Positions 36,386-47,339 of a stretch of DNA of 64,000 nt are shown in pieces. Position numbers and translations under genes: made by a program. A model generated the notes under the pieces. It searched no databases, was not told where the DNA came from, and saw nothing but the letters and a program-made list of their open reading frames with translations. How positions within the stretch are numbered: position 1 is the first letter of the stretch; every line of letters starts with the position of its first letter. The stretch is taken from positions 1-64,000 of the forward strand of contig NZ_CP020465.1 of assembly GCF_002076895.1 (NCBI RefSeq), in the 5' to 3' direction. Origin of the DNA: Cognaticolwellia beringensis (GTDB lineage: Bacteria; Pseudomonadota; Gammaproteobacteria; Enterobacterales; Alteromonadaceae).

Positions 36386-36861
36386 CCTTTGCTAGTCGCT
36401 TGATTATTCTTTTGACCTTTTTAGTGGCACTAATGGCCAGTATTATGCCGTTGCCATTAAGCGTTGACGCTTTTCGACCTGACTGGGTATTAGTGGTTTT
36501 ACTTTACTGGTGTTTGGCGCTGCCATCGCGAGTCAATGTTATTTCCGCTTGGGTTCTGGGCTTTATTCTGGATGTTTTATTAGGTTCTACTTTAGGTGTA
36601 CATGCTGGCGCAATGGCTATTGCGGTTTATATAGTTGCAGGTAATTTTCAGAAAATCCGCAACTTTTCAGTTTGGCAACAGGCACTTATTGTTGGTGTAT
36701 TATCAGCTCTATATCACTTAATTGTTTTCTGGTTACAACGATTTTTAACTGACGCGGTATTTTTACCGAGTTATTTATACCCTGTATTCACAACAATCAT
36801 ACTTTGGCCCTGGGCTTTTTTACTTTTACGTAAAATAAGACGAAATTTTCGAATAAAATAA
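36382..36861 (+). CDS. mreD: Rod shape-determining protein MreD
   Basis: A 159-residue polytopic inner-membrane protein with about five hydrophobic segments and the family motif RPDWVLVVLLYWCLALP, plus a GFILDVLLGSTLGVHAG block. It forms the MreCD complex. The start overlaps the mreC stop by 4 bases. Length is normal. Confidence 0.95.
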   Translation: MTFASRLIILLTFLVALMASIMPLPLSVDAFRPDWVLVVLLYWCLALPSRVNVISAWVLGFILDVLLGSTLGVHAGAMAIAVYIVAGNFQKIRNFSVWQQALIVGVLSALYHLIVFWLQRFLTDAVFLPSYLYPVFTTIILWPWAFLLLRKIRRNFRIK

Positions 36862-36862
36862 C

Positions 36863-37450
36863 ATGTCTAATACTTTGATTTTAGCGTCGCAATCACCGCG
36901 TCGAAAAGAACTGCTTGAACAGCTTGGCTACGATTTTATCTGCTTACCCGCTGACATTAATGAAAGCGTGTTACCCCAGGAAACACCTGAGCAATATGTC
37001 GCTCGTTTGGCGATTGAAAAAGCCCGGGTTATTGCTAAGCAATATGATGAAAATGTTGTGGTATTAGGCTCAGACACCAGTGTGATATTTGGCCAACATA
37101 TATTAGGCAAACCTGCCTCACTTGACGAATGTATCGCTATACTTACTATGCTGTCAGGGAAATCTCATCAGGTCGTTACCGCTATTGCAGCAGTTAAAGG
37201 TGAACGTAGTGACGTTATTGTGGTCAAAACTGAAGTAGATTTTAAAGTACTTACAGAACAAGAGATAAAGCGCTATTGGCAAACTGGTGAGCCACAAGAT
37301 AAAGCCGGTGCCTATGGTATTCAGGGAATAGCTGGACAATTTGTTAAACAAATTCGCGGTAGTTACTCTGCAGTTGTCGGATTGCCGTTATACGAAACTT
37401 CGCAGTTATTATCGGCATTTGGCGTGAAATCGTCTATGACAAAAGATTAA
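36863..37450 (+). CDS. yhdE: Maf family nucleoside triphosphate pyrophosphatase (YhdE type)
   Basis: A 195-residue Maf protein with the N-terminal substrate motif LASQSPRRKELLEQLG, VLGSDTSVIF, and the KAGAYGIQG motif (as DKAGAYGIQGIAG). The family hydrolyses dTTP, UTP and modified pyrimidine nucleotides. It starts one base after the mreD stop and precedes rng, as in most Gammaproteobacteria, which supports the YhdE rather than YceF subtype. Confidence 0.94.
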   Translation: MSNTLILASQSPRRKELLEQLGYDFICLPADINESVLPQETPEQYVARLAIEKARVIAKQYDENVVVLGSDTSVIFGQHILGKPASLDECIAILTMLSGKSHQVVTAIAAVKGERSDVIVVKTEVDFKVLTEQEIKRYWQTGEPQDKAGAYGIQGIAGQFVKQIRGSYSAVVGLPLYETSQLLSAFGVKSSMTKD

Positions 37451-37462
37451 ATAGGGAACAAA

Positions 37463-38926
37463 ATGAGCGGTGAATTACTTATCAATGTTACGCCAAGTGA
37501 AACCAGGGTAGCATTAATCGAAAACGGTTCACTGCAAGAAGTTCATATTGAACGTGAAGCTCGTCGTGGTCTAGTTGGAAATATATATTTGGGTAAAATT
37601 ATTCGTGTTTTACCTGGAATGCAAGCCGCTTTTGTTGATATTAATTTAGGAAAAGCTGCTTTTTTACATGCCTCAGATATCAACTCTAAATTAATTTTAA
37701 ACGAAGAAAGCAATAGAGAACAAGTACCTGATATTAGAAATTTGGTGCACGAGGGGCAATATATTGTTGTGCAGGTGGTTAAAGATCCTCTCGGCACTAA
37801 AGGTGCCAGGTTAACAACCGATATTACCATCGCAGCGCGTTATTTAGTGTTAATGCCCGATGCTAGCCATGCGGGTATATCGCAACGTATAGACGATCCA
37901 GCAGAACGAAATCGACTGAAATCAATAGTGACGCCTTATTGTGGTAAAGACCATGGCTTCATTGTAAGAACAGCAGCGGAAGGTGCTGGCAAAGAAGAAT
38001 TACAACACGATGCTGAATTTCTTCGTCGTGTTTGGGCAAAAGTCGTTGAGCGAAAAGAGCGTAAGCAAACCAAAGATCCTATCTATCAAGATTTATCGTT
38101 AGCATTTCGTATGTTACGAGATTTCGTAGGTGTCTCGCTTGAGCGAATTCGCGTTGATTCAAAACTAACTTATGAACAATTAGTTGAATTTACCACTGAG
38201 TTTGTACCTAATTTAACATCGGTACTGGAGTATTATCCGGGCGAACGGCCTATTTTTGATTTATTCGATGTTGAAAATGAAATTCAACGTTCGTTACATC
38301 GAAAAATTGAGTTAAAGTCAGGCGGTTCTTTGATCATAGATCAGACCGAAGCCATGACTACAATTGATATAAACACCGGCGCATTTGTTGGACACCGTAA
38401 TTTAGAAGAGACTATTTTTAATACCAATATTGAAGCAACGCAAGCTATTGCTCGTCAGCTTAGGCTAAGAAACCTTGGCGGCATTATCATTGTCGATTTT
38501 ATAGATATGCATGATAAAGAGCACCAACGTCGTGTTTTGCACAGCTTAGATGTGGCGATGTCCAAAGATAATGTTAAATATAGCTTGTCTGGGTTTTCCG
38601 CATTGGGTCTGGTAGAAATGACGCGAAAACGCACTCGCGAAAGCTTAGAGCATATTTTATGTGGAGAGTGCGGAGCTTGCCATGGTCGCGGTTATGTGAA
38701 AACAGTTGAGACCGTTTGTTTTGAAATTCTCCGTGAAATTGTCCGGGTTAATCGAGCTTATGATGCAGATAAATTTATAGTTTACACGTCGGCATCGGTG
38801 AGTGAGTCATTAGAAAATGACGAGTATCATAACCTTGCTGAGCTAGAGCTCTTCATCGGTAAGCAGATTAAAGTACAGACTGAAAGCATGTATAATCAAG
38901 AGCAATTTGATGTTGTTATGATGTAG
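37463..38926 (+). CDS. rng: Ribonuclease G
   Basis: A 487-residue endoribonuclease of the RNase E/G family. It has an N-terminal S1 domain (GNIYLGKIIRVLPGMQAAFVD), the 5'-sensor region, the DNase I-like catalytic part with MTTIDINTGAFVG and IIIVDFIDM carrying the metal-binding Asp residues, and a Zn-link CGECGACHGRGYV. It lacks the long scaffold tail of RNase E, hence RNase G. It acts in 16S rRNA 5' maturation and mRNA decay. It follows yhdE by 12 bases with GGGA upstream. Confidence 0.96.
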   Translation: MSGELLINVTPSETRVALIENGSLQEVHIEREARRGLVGNIYLGKIIRVLPGMQAAFVDINLGKAAFLHASDINSKLILNEESNREQVPDIRNLVHEGQYIVVQVVKDPLGTKGARLTTDITIAARYLVLMPDASHAGISQRIDDPAERNRLKSIVTPYCGKDHGFIVRTAAEGAGKEELQHDAEFLRRVWAKVVERKERKQTKDPIYQDLSLAFRMLRDFVGVSLERIRVDSKLTYEQLVEFTTEFVPNLTSVLEYYPGERPIFDLFDVENEIQRSLHRKIELKSGGSLIIDQTEAMTTIDINTGAFVGHRNLEETIFNTNIEATQAIARQLRLRNLGGIIIVDFIDMHDKEHQRRVLHSLDVAMSKDNVKYSLSGFSALGLVEMTRKRTRESLEHILCGECGACHGRGYVKTVETVCFEILREIVRVNRAYDADKFIVYTSASVSESLENDEYHNLAELELFIGKQIKVQTESMYNQEQFDVVMM

Positions 38927-38995
38927 TTGTTACGCGAATTTTCGGTATGGTCATGAGTTAGATTTTAGGGTATTTGAAGGTTTGGTTAATACGTA

Positions 38996-41900
38996 ATGAG
39001 TGTTTCCTTGGTATTAAATAGGTGGCTTAAACGCCTGTATAAACTATTAGCAGTTTTGTTAGTAGTTTTTGCCGTGCTGATCAGCATATTACGGCTATTT
39101 TTACCTTATGCTCATAATTATCGCCAAGATGTCGAAGATTATTTAAATAGCAGCTATAACAGTAACATTTCTATCGGCTCGTTAAATATGGGTTGGGGCA
39201 AGTCAGGCCCTACATTGATCAGCCAGCAAGTTGAGCTTTTATCCAGTAACAACAGTCAAATATATATTGATAGCTTGGCTGTTGAATTAGACTTTTGGCG
39301 TACCTTACGCTCGGGGCAAATAGTTACTCAAGATTTTGTTATTTCAGGTGCAGAATTAGCGTTTGAACAGGCTTCTTTGGTTAACTCAGCAGAAGACATA
39401 GGCAATGATGAAGCGGGTAATGACAGTTTAATAGATTCACTTTCTTCGATATTACTCGAACAAATTTCTCGTTTTTCCATTCGCGATAGTCATGTGCTTT
39501 ACCATACTGCAGCGGGCGTAAAAGCCTTTACCATTAATGAAATGTTTTGGGTAAATAAGCATAATCGTCACCGCGCTAACGGTACCGTTATTGTTGATGG
39601 CTTAAGCTCAAATAATTTAAAAGTTTTATTAGATTTTCAAGGCCCTAGATTCGACAAGTTGAGCGGTCAAGCCTACCTTGAGGCGAATGAAATTGACATT
39701 ACCCCTTGGCTGGGGCGAGCTTTAGCCATTAAAGATGCGAATACTCATTCCGCGATTAATTTTAATGCCTGGTTAAAGATTAAAGCGGGTAAACCTGAGT
39801 TTATTCAGATCGCGTTAGGTGATAATGAAATTATTTGGCAACATCAGGGGAAAGCACAAACATTTGAAATAGTTGGCGGTGATATTCTGATCAAGACGGT
39901 AGCACAATCTGATTTCAGCGTGTCAACTTCACCCATAACGATTAAGCGAAATGGTGTTGAAACGAATCAAATATCATTATTGGCAAGTGTTAATGGCGAA
40001 CATATTAATGGTTATATTAATGCCATAGAGCTCGCAAGTTTTGCCGGCATATCACCCTTGTTATCTGACAATGTTGGCCTTGAAAAATTACTACTCGACC
40101 TTGACGCAGTGGGTAGAGTTGAAGATATCTATTTTCGTAGTAATCCGAATGATACCGCCATAACCGCAACATTTAGTGATGTTGATAGTCATTTTAGCCA
40201 AGGTATTCCAGGCATTGATAATGTCAGTGGAGAATTAGTTTATGCTAATAATCAGCTGCAAATATCATTGAGTGCTATTGATGGCGCACTTCATTTTGAC
40301 AAACACTTTAAATACCCTATTCCTTATAAACGCTTAAGTAGTTTGATCAACGCCAAATTTTTAGCCGATAGCTGGCAGCTTTCAGTTGAAAATATAGCGT
40401 TCAACTCGCCACAAATAAGTTTACAGGCTGATCTTAAAATTAACAGTGTAGAAGGTAAGCCGGTTACAATGGCATTGCTAGCCAGTGTGAGTGACGGCGA
40501 TGCTAAATACGCTGAATATTTCTATCCTCATTTATTAATGGGCGACAATTTAGTTAACTACCTAAACGGCGCTATTGTTGATGGTGAGATTAATCAAGCA
40601 TTAGTGTTATTTAATGGCCCACTACAAAGTTTTCCCTTTAATAACCATGAAGGAATTTTTGTCGTTGACGCAGAGCTATCTCAAAGCACATTTAAGTTTG
40701 ACCCACAGTGGCCAACAATAGAAAACTTCGCCGCTAATCTTAACTTTACTAATAATAGTATGCTTATTACCGGTCGAGAAGGGACATTAGCAGGCATTGA
40801 TGTCACCGGCGTTGAAGCCGCAATTGCTGAATTAGCTGGCGAGGGAGTGTTGACGGTTGATGCGAGTTTTAGAAATACGCAGCCGCAATTAGTCACTCAA
40901 TTAATGAACGCTAGCCCAATGCAAGACTCGGTCGGTGTCACTTTAGAACAAGTCATTATTTCAGGGCCAATCGACGGTGATTTCTCGTTAATACTCCCGT
41001 TACAAAACACCGATGCGGTTATTGCTAAAGGTCATGTTGATTTTAAAAATAATACCGTGGCACTACAAGCACCAAGAATGGACTTTAAACAAGTTAACGG
41101 TCGTTTAGATTATTACAATGACGTGATAACAGCATCGGGTGTCGAACTCGACTGGCGTGGCATGCCACTGACGTTAAATGTTGAGGCGAAGCAAAAGTCT
41201 GAACTTTATAGTGTTAATATTGAAACCCTAGGCCAGTGGAAAAATAAGCACTGGCAAGCGCAATTACCCAATGATTTAGTGAAATATGCCAATGGTGCAG
41301 TAGCATGGCAAGGGCTATTAGCATTAGAATTTATTGGTGATAAATCCTTTTATGATTTCAAAATAAATTCAGATTTAAATAATGTCGCTTTAACAATACC
41401 CGCTCCCTTTACTAAAATTACTGACCAGCAATTAGCGGTTAGTATTCATGCCTTTGGTGATGAATTAAATAGCACAATAAAGGCTGAAATTGGCAATAAT
41501 GTGAATTTCTATGGTTTACTTGATCATCAGAAAACACGTTTTTCTTTGGCTCATTTAGTATTAGGCAAGCAGCAATCATGGTTACCAACTTCTGGGTTTC
41601 ATATTACTGCAGATGTTGAAAAAGCAAATTACGAACAATGGCAGCCTTTAGTGTTAGATATTTTAGCCGCGGTTAAACCAGACCCATCCGAGCTAACTAC
41701 ATCTGTAAATCAATCAGAGCCAGAACTGAGTGAGCAAAGTTTATTATCAGCACCTGAAAAAATTCATGGCCAAGTTATCAGCTTCCAAGTTTATGGGCAG
41801 GATTTTCAGCAGGTAAATTTTGATTTCATCCCCGAGACGGACGGGTGGCTGCTCAATGTGAATGCCAAAGCGTTAAGAGGCTCAGCTAAGTTTTATCCAG

Positions 41901-43129
41901 ATTGGCACCAACAAGGTATCGATATTAATGCCGACTTTATCCATATAAAGAGTGCTAAAAGTGAGTTAATGACGAAAGAGGGCACAGGAGCTGCTGTTGA
42001 TGCCACGACACAAGTGACTGATGGTACAAAAACGACTCGCGAAGAAGTAACGACATTATCGGCTACTGGCGACGTTAATGTGGCTAAAGTTGAAGTGCAA
42101 CCAGCCCAAAGTGGCAGTACAGATAATGCCGTACCAATAAACACCACAGAGCAGAAAGTATTACCGCTTATTGACCATGCTAATAATGCTGCTGTATTTG
42201 CTTATCTGCCTCCCCTAAAAGTAAGGTGTGCAAGTTGCCGATATGACAACTATGACTTTGGTGAGGTAAGCTTTAATATTGCGCGATCGCAAGAAGATAC
42301 ACTCTTATTGAAAAATTTCACCGCTAAACGTGGAAAAAATAATGTTGCCTTTGACGCTAAATGGCGATTAACAAAAGATAGTTCACAAACCACTGTCATA
42401 GGGACTTTAGCGGCTAACAATGTTGCCCAGGAAATAGAAAATTTAGGTTATGTATCAATTATCAAAGATAGCGGTGTTGAGGTGGATTATGACGTTACTT
42501 GGCAAGGTGGGCCTCATGACTTTGCCCTAGCGACATTTAATGGCGAGTTGTCTACAACATTTGATGATGGTTATTTGGCTGATATTGATGATAAAGGCGT
42601 ACGTATTTTATCTTTTTTAAGTTTACAGTCATTAGTCCGTAAATTAAGTTTTGATTTTCGAGATATTTTTAGTGATGGCATGTTTTATAGTGAGCTAAAA
42701 GGTAATTTTACGGTAAAAGATGGTGTGGCATATACTGATAATGTACTGATGAAAGGTTCAGCGGGTGATCTAACCATAGTGGGTAATACCAATTTAAATA
42801 ATGGTGATCTCGACTATCGTATGTCATATAAGCCTAATTTAACTTCTAGCTTGCCGGTATTAGCTTGGATTGCGACTTTAAATCCCGTAACATTTTTAGC
42901 CGGAGTGGCACTCGATGAAGTGATCACCTCCACAGTAATTGCGGAAATTAATTTTGAAGTTACGGGAAATTTAGACGAACCGCAATTTAAGCAAGTAAGC
43001 CGAAAAAATCAGAATATCAGTGTTGGCCGCTCTTCACCGCCAGTAATAGTTGATACTATTCCAGAAAGCTCGGGATCTGAACAGCCGATAAAGCCAAGTC
43101 CCAAAGCCAATAACCTTGATGGTTTATAA
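38996..43129 (+). CDS. yhdP: YhdP family AsmA-like phospholipid transport protein
   Basis: A 1377-residue protein: one N-terminal membrane anchor (LLAVLLVVFAVLISILRLF, about 18-36) and a very long beta-rich periplasmic body typical of AsmA-like bridge proteins, ending in an AsmA-like C-terminal region (MKGSAGDLTIVGNTNLNNGDLDYRM; PVLAWIATLNPVTFLAG). A low-complexity insert of about 90 residues (around 990-1060, Thr/Glu/Ala-rich) makes it somewhat longer than E. coli YhdP. The family moves phospholipid toward the outer membrane. The position between rng and nit-tldD is the conserved gammaproteobacterial order. Confidence 0.93.
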   Translation: MSVSLVLNRWLKRLYKLLAVLLVVFAVLISILRLFLPYAHNYRQDVEDYLNSSYNSNISIGSLNMGWGKSGPTLISQQVELLSSNNSQIYIDSLAVELDFWRTLRSGQIVTQDFVISGAELAFEQASLVNSAEDIGNDEAGNDSLIDSLSSILLEQISRFSIRDSHVLYHTAAGVKAFTINEMFWVNKHNRHRANGTVIVDGLSSNNLKVLLDFQGPRFDKLSGQAYLEANEIDITPWLGRALAIKDANTHSAINFNAWLKIKAGKPEFIQIALGDNEIIWQHQGKAQTFEIVGGDILIKTVAQSDFSVSTSPITIKRNGVETNQISLLASVNGEHINGYINAIELASFAGISPLLSDNVGLEKLLLDLDAVGRVEDIYFRSNPNDTAITATFSDVDSHFSQGIPGIDNVSGELVYANNQLQISLSAIDGALHFDKHFKYPIPYKRLSSLINAKFLADSWQLSVENIAFNSPQISLQADLKINSVEGKPVTMALLASVSDGDAKYAEYFYPHLLMGDNLVNYLNGAIVDGEINQALVLFNGPLQSFPFNNHEGIFVVDAELSQSTFKFDPQWPTIENFAANLNFTNNSMLITGREGTLAGIDVTGVEAAIAELAGEGVLTVDASFRNTQPQLVTQLMNASPMQDSVGVTLEQVIISGPIDGDFSLILPLQNTDAVIAKGHVDFKNNTVALQAPRMDFKQVNGRLDYYNDVITASGVELDWRGMPLTLNVEAKQKSELYSVNIETLGQWKNKHWQAQLPNDLVKYANGAVAWQGLLALEFIGDKSFYDFKINSDLNNVALTIPAPFTKITDQQLAVSIHAFGDELNSTIKAEIGNNVNFYGLLDHQKTRFSLAHLVLGKQQSWLPTSGFHITADVEKANYEQWQPLVLDILAAVKPDPSELTTSVNQSEPELSEQSLLSAPEKIHGQVISFQVYGQDFQQVNFDFIPETDGWLLNVNAKALRGSAKFYPDWHQQGIDINADFIHIKSAKSELMTKEGTGAAVDATTQVTDGTKTTREEVTTLSATGDVNVAKVEVQPAQSGSTDNAVPINTTEQKVLPLIDHANNAAVFAYLPPLKVRCASCRYDNYDFGEVSFNIARSQEDTLLLKNFTAKRGKNNVAFDAKWRLTKDSSQTTVIGTLAANNVAQEIENLGYVSIIKDSGVEVDYDVTWQGGPHDFALATFNGELSTTFDDGYLADIDDKGVRILSFLSLQSLVRKLSFDFRDIFSDGMFYSELKGNFTVKDGVAYTDNVLMKGSAGDLTIVGNTNLNNGDLDYRMSYKPNLTSSLPVLAWIATLNPVTFLAGVALDEVITSTVIAEINFEVTGNLDEPQFKQVSRKNQNISVGRSSPPVIVDTIPESSGSEQPIKPSPKANNLDGL

Positions 43130-43131
43130 CA

Positions 43132-43980
43132 ATGACAAATAAAATAATGCAACTTTGTGCGATACAAATGTCTTCCAATACCAGTGTTGAAGATAATATT
43201 GCTGATATTGAACTGCAATTAGCTAGCCTTGAGCAAGCACAACAACAACTGGTTTTGTTACCTGAATGCTGCTTGTTTTTTGGTGGTAAAGATAAAGCGC
43301 AATTGGCATTAGCACGAGAAAATCAAGCAACCAATGAACTAAAAGGTCGGCTTGGAAAGCTAGCGAGCAAATATAATGTTTTTCTAGTGGCAGGAAGTAT
43401 TCCTGTACTATCAGACCAACAAGAAAAATTTACTAATAGTTGTTTTGTATTTTCACCAGAAGGTACAGAATTAGGTGGTTATGATAAAATACATCTATTT
43501 GATGTAGCAGTACAAGATAGTGAAAAAAACTACTTTGAATCACGCTATGCCAAAGCGGGTGATCATATTAGCGTGGTAAAAGTTAATGGCATTAATGTTG
43601 GTTTGACGATTTGCTATGATCTACGTTTTCCTGAACTATTTCGTCAACTGTGCCAACAAGGGGCAAAAATAATTACCGTACCCAGCGCTTTTACCCGCGT
43701 AACAGGTGCCGCGCATTGGCAAACTTTATTGCAGGCGCGAGCAATTGAAAATCAGGTTTATATTGTTGCCGCAGGGCAAGAAGGTGTGCATTTTAATGGT
43801 CGGGAAACTTGGGGCCACAGTATGATTATTAGCCCGTGGGGCGAAATACTGACTCAGCTTGATACCGGAAAAGGTATCATCTGTGCTGATTACCAAGAAC
43901 AAGAATTAGACAAGGTGCGTAAAGCTATGCCTGTTGCCACTCATAATCGTTTTAAAAATAAGTTGATGTCGTATGAATAA
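43132..43980 (+). CDS. Nitrilase-superfamily carbon-nitrogen hydrolase (Nit1/deaminated glutathione amidase type)
   Basis: A 282-residue C-N hydrolase with the catalytic triad Glu (LLPECCLF, about 44), Lys (GYDKIHLFD, about 118) and Cys ([12 protein letters not shown], about 161). The CYDLRFPEL context and overall length fit the Nit1/NIT2-like branch, whose bacterial members clear deaminated glutathione. It starts 3 bases after yhdP and overlaps tldD by 8 bases. The substrate is inferred from family, not shown. Confidence 0.9.
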   Translation: MTNKIMQLCAIQMSSNTSVEDNIADIELQLASLEQAQQQLVLLPECCLFFGGKDKAQLALARENQATNELKGRLGKLASKYNVFLVAGSIPVLSDQQEKFTNSCFVFSPEGTELGGYDKIHLFDVAVQDSEKNYFESRYAKAGDHISVVKVNGINVGLTICYDLRFPELFRQLCQQGAKIITVPSAFTRVTGAAHWQTLLQARAIENQVYIVAAGQEGVHFNGRETWGHSMIISPWGEILTQLDTGKGIICADYQEQELDKVRKAMPVATHNRFKNKLMSYE

Positions 43981-45421
43981 TGTTGAGATAGAGCTTTTAG
44001 CTAATAGTGAAATTGATGAAAGCATGCTCATGGATACGTTGGATAATATTTTCCAACGTAAAATAGATTTAGCTGATTTATATTTCCAATCTAGTAGCCA
44101 TGAATCGTGGATGTTGGAAGATGGTATAGTCAAAGAAGGCTCTTATAACATTGAGCGTGGTGTTGGTGTGCGCGCTATATCAGGTGAAAAAACAGGTTTT
44201 GCTTACTCTGATGATATTTCACCTGCAGCGTTAACCAAAGCGGCTGATGCTGCTAAAGGTATCGCTAATGCTGAAAAGTCTGCTCGTGTGCAAGTATTTG
44301 ATGGCAAAAAAATGCAGCAAAATGCTGAGCAATATAAGGCATTGGATCCACTTGCTAGTTTGCCTCAAGAGCAAAAAATTACCTTGCTACATGAAGTGGA
44401 AGCGCACGCACGCAGTGTCGATAAACGTGTAAAGCAAGTGATTGTTAACTTGTCAGGTGTTTATGAAAAAATATTAGTTGCTGCTAGTGACGGCACATAT
44501 GCTACTGATATACGCCCATTAGTACGTCTTAACTGTTCAGTTTTAGTAGAAGAAAACGGCAAGCGTGAACGTGCGAGTTCTGGTGGTGGCGCACGTACAG
44601 ATTATAGTTACTTCTTTGAGTTGGATAACAATAAACCTCGATACTTAGCCTATGCTGAAGAAGCCGTGCGTCAAGCGTTAGTGAATTTAGTTGCTATAGA
44701 TTCACCTGCTGGCTTGTTACCGGTTGTACTAGGCGCGGGTTGGCCCGGTGTATTATTGCATGAAGCCGTTGGTCATGGTTTAGAAGGTGACTTTAACCGT
44801 AAAGGGTCTTCAGCATTTTCGGGCAAAATCGGCCAAAAAGTTACCTCAGACTTATGCACTATAATTGATGATGGCACTATGGCAAATCGCCGAGGCTCAA
44901 TAAGCATCGATGATGAAGGTACGCCAGGTCAATACAACGTGCTAATAGAGAAAGGTGTGCTTAAAGGCTATATGCAAGACAAACATAATGCTGGTTTAAT
45001 GGGCGTAAAGCCAACGGGTAATGGTCGCCGTGAATCTTATGCGCATTTGCCTATGCCACGCATGACAAACACTTATATGTTGGCTGGTGAGCACAAGCCT
45101 GAAGATATTATTAAGTCAGTAAAAAAAGGTATTTACGCGCCAAACTTTGCCGGTGGACAAGTTGACATTACGTCAGGTAAATTTGTCTTTACTAGTTCAG
45201 AAGCTTATTTAATTGAAAATGGTGAAATTACCTCACCGATCAAAGGTGCTACCTTAATTGGTAGTGGCCCAGAAGCGATGAAAAACGTTAGTATGGTCGG
45301 TAATGATTTGAAGCTAGATGCAGGAGTTGGTGTGTGTGGAAAAGACGGCCAAAGCTTACCTGTGGGTGTTGGTCAGCCAACGTTGAAAATTGATGAAATG
45401 ACCGTAGGCGGTACGCAATAA
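43973..45421 (+). CDS. tldD: Metalloprotease subunit TldD
   Basis: A 482-residue TldD/PmbA family protein. The metal motif HExxxH is seen as [12 protein letters not shown] (about residues 261-272), with the later Cys ligand in the [20 protein letters not shown] region. TldD works with TldE (PmbA) as a heterodimeric zinc protease that processes microcin B17 and degrades unfolded peptides; tldE is not in this window. It is the last gene of the mreB-to-tldD block and is followed by a strong bidirectional terminator. Confidence 0.96.
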   Translation: MNNVEIELLANSEIDESMLMDTLDNIFQRKIDLADLYFQSSSHESWMLEDGIVKEGSYNIERGVGVRAISGEKTGFAYSDDISPAALTKAADAAKGIANAEKSARVQVFDGKKMQQNAEQYKALDPLASLPQEQKITLLHEVEAHARSVDKRVKQVIVNLSGVYEKILVAASDGTYATDIRPLVRLNCSVLVEENGKRERASSGGGARTDYSYFFELDNNKPRYLAYAEEAVRQALVNLVAIDSPAGLLPVVLGAGWPGVLLHEAVGHGLEGDFNRKGSSAFSGKIGQKVTSDLCTIIDDGTMANRRGSISIDDEGTPGQYNVLIEKGVLKGYMQDKHNAGLMGVKPTGNGRRESYAHLPMPRMTNTYMLAGEHKPEDIIKSVKKGIYAPNFAGGQVDITSGKFVFTSSEAYLIENGEITSPIKGATLIGSGPEAMKNVSMVGNDLKLDAGVGVCGKDGQSLPVGVGQPTLKIDEMTVGGTQ

Positions 45422-45450
45422 AGCGGGTCTATAGTTTTATTTAATGCCAT

Positions 45451-45478
45451 AAAAAAAAGCCCTTGCGGGCTTTTTTTT
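45451..45478. terminator. Bidirectional terminator between tldD and the cvfB-like gene
   Basis: GCCC (45459-45462) and GGGC (45467-45470) with flanking A8 and T8 runs form a hairpin that works for both convergent genes, with a 4-base loop. Confidence 0.92.
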
Positions 45479-45497
45479 GTTCAAATAGCTTGAAAAA

Positions 45498-46334
45498 CTA
45501 AGAATCTTTTAAACGAATACCATTAGCTTCAATGGTAATTTTACCGTTTTTCATTAAATTACCGACCGTAGCTTTAAAGGTTTTTTTACTGACCCCTAAA
45601 ATACGTTTTATCAATTCAGGGTCGCTTTTATCATGCAATGGACTAAAACCGTCATGTTCAGCAATATGGGCTAATAATTTTTCACTAAAGTCTTTAACTT
45701 TACCTTCGCCTGGACGGGTTAAAGATAAATCAATGCGGCCATCTTCGCGCACTTGTTTGATATAACCCGTGATCTTCTTACCGGTACGTAGTGGTTTAAA
45801 GATTTCATTATCGTAAAGTAAGCCCCAATGCAGGTCATTAATAATGGCTTTAAAACCTAGGTCAGTTTTAGAGGCAATAGTTAATGTGACTTTATCCCAC
45901 TTTTGATAGTCAGCTGGCCAAATATCGATAAACTTATCCAGTTTACTAGAGGCAACTAAACGATCCGTTTTTAAATCAAGGAAAATTCTAACCAGGTAAT
46001 ATTTACCAACTTCCATTTCGCTATGTTGTTGGTTATAAGGTACGAGTAAATCTTTCGGTAAACCCCAATCAAGAAAAGCGCCCATTTTATTTACTTGGCT
46101 CACTTTCAATGAAGCGAATTGATCAACTTCCGCAAAGGGCTTTTCTGTTGTTGCGACAATTCGGTCAGCAGTATCAGCATAGATAAAAACCTTAATTTCA
46201 CTGCCTATTTGGCAATCTTCAGGCACAAAACGATTAGGTAATAAAAGCTCACCTAATTCATTTGCATTTAGATATGCGCCTTTATCAGTAATTGCTACTA
46301 CAGGGAGGGTATTGTATTTGCCGATGCTTGCCAT
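45498..46334 (-). CDS. cvfB: CvfB-like S1 RNA-binding protein (YitL family)
   Basis: A 278-residue protein made of tandem S1-like domains and a C-terminal winged helix. S1 features are FASLKVSQVNKMGAFLDWGLPKDLLVP (about 70-100) and GYIKQVREDGRIDLSLTRPG (about 193-215); the tail KRILGVSKKTFKATVGNLMKNGKI is the CvfB winged helix. Staphylococcal CvfB influences virulence gene expression; in Gammaproteobacteria the role is unknown beyond RNA binding. It is convergent to tldD. Confidence 0.9.
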   Translation of the reverse strand: MASIGKYNTLPVVAITDKGAYLNANELGELLLPNRFVPEDCQIGSEIKVFIYADTADRIVATTEKPFAEVDQFASLKVSQVNKMGAFLDWGLPKDLLVPYNQQHSEMEVGKYYLVRIFLDLKTDRLVASSKLDKFIDIWPADYQKWDKVTLTIASKTDLGFKAIINDLHWGLLYDNEIFKPLRTGKKITGYIKQVREDGRIDLSLTRPGEGKVKDFSEKLLAHIAEHDGFSPLHDKSDPELIKRILGVSKKTFKATVGNLMKNGKITIEANGIRLKDS

Positions 46335-46420
46335 GTGAATTTCTTGAGGTCAGTTAACTTGCGGCTATAATAACCGATTTAGCGACAAGTTAACTATAAT
46401 TTTCCCTGCAGAAACAAATT

Positions 46421-46882
46421 TTATTTAACTGAGCTGACCTTAGATTGAATATTTAACTTAGTTTGAATATATTCACTATGACGCAAGTGCAATAAATCAG
46501 CGATTTTACGGATAATATGCTCTTCAATACTTGCAAGCTCACCATCGGCATAAGCCATTTGCCATAAAAGCTCTAGCATTTTTATACGCTGTTCAAGACT
46601 ATAATTTTCATTGATTTTAGAAGTGAATTGATAAAAGTCAGTCGCGTTTTCACAAAGCACGAGTGAGTGTTTTATGATTTCTGTTACTTCTGATTTGGAT
46701 AATTGAAATTGGCTAACAATAATATGGTTTAGTTTCTGCTTTTCGGCATCATCGAGTTGACCATCGGCGAGCATGACTTCGCATAATAAAACGCTACAGG
46801 CAATTTCTAAACTTAATTCGTTTGCTTGTTGGTTATCTGCTTCGCTTAACGCTTGAAAAAAAACACTAATTTTTGACAACAT
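46421..46882 (-). CDS. TerB-like (tellurite resistance TerB family) protein
   Basis: A 153-residue all-helical protein with the TerB fold pattern in two halves: EIACSVLLCEVMLADGQLDDAEKQKL and LLWQMAYADGELASIEEHIIRKIADLL, each with the acidic ADG motif that binds metal in relatives. It is a stand-alone TerB domain protein of the kind common in marine Gammaproteobacteria. Role unknown; not evidence by itself of tellurite resistance. Confidence 0.83.
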   Translation of the reverse strand: MLSKISVFFQALSEADNQQANELSLEIACSVLLCEVMLADGQLDDAEKQKLNHIIVSQFQLSKSEVTEIIKHSLVLCENATDFYQFTSKINENYSLEQRIKMLELLWQMAYADGELASIEEHIIRKIADLLHLRHSEYIQTKLNIQSKVSSVK

Positions 46883-47274
46883 AAATTACCCTCTATTGAG
46901 TTGATGATTAATTTTAATGTATTTAATTACAGGTACAAGTTTCCTTTGGGTTTATTTCATATTAAATTGTAACTGTTAGTTTTACATCGATAATTCGCGA
47001 ATACTAGTTGATACTAATCTGGTAATGGATAAGTGCAGTTGCCTACGTAATATTAACATTAAGCTCAATAATGTACTGCTCATCCCTCCGGGATAAAGCT
47101 GCCGGTTATTAGATTATTTAATAATGATAACAACGCATTATCCGATGTTTTTTATTTTCGCTGCGTATGACAGGACACCGCCTGATTAATAAAAACGGTA
47201 TTACGCTTATTCTTGAGTGTGTAATATCGACTAAAGAATTTTTAAAAGGTTAATTATTTAGTGAAAAAAACCAA

Positions 47275-47324
47275 CATGTTAATAAAATGATAATTAATTT
47301 TAATGGAAGTATTTTATTAACATG
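47275..47324. promoter_or_regulatory. Perfect 14-bp inverted repeat upstream of the RND genes
   Basis: CATGTTAATAAAAT (47275-47288) and ATTTTATTAACATG (47311-47324) are perfect complements separated by 22 bases. The arms could be a pair of regulator sites or form a long hairpin in RNA. No regulator gene is adjacent. The nearest gene downstream is the membrane fusion protein at 47512. Confidence 0.6.
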
Positions 47325-47339
47325 AAAAAATGATTATTC

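Noticed and set aside
46421-46882. Tellurite resistance or Ter phage-defence operon
   Set aside because: Only a lone TerB-like domain is present with no TerC, TerD or related genes nearby.
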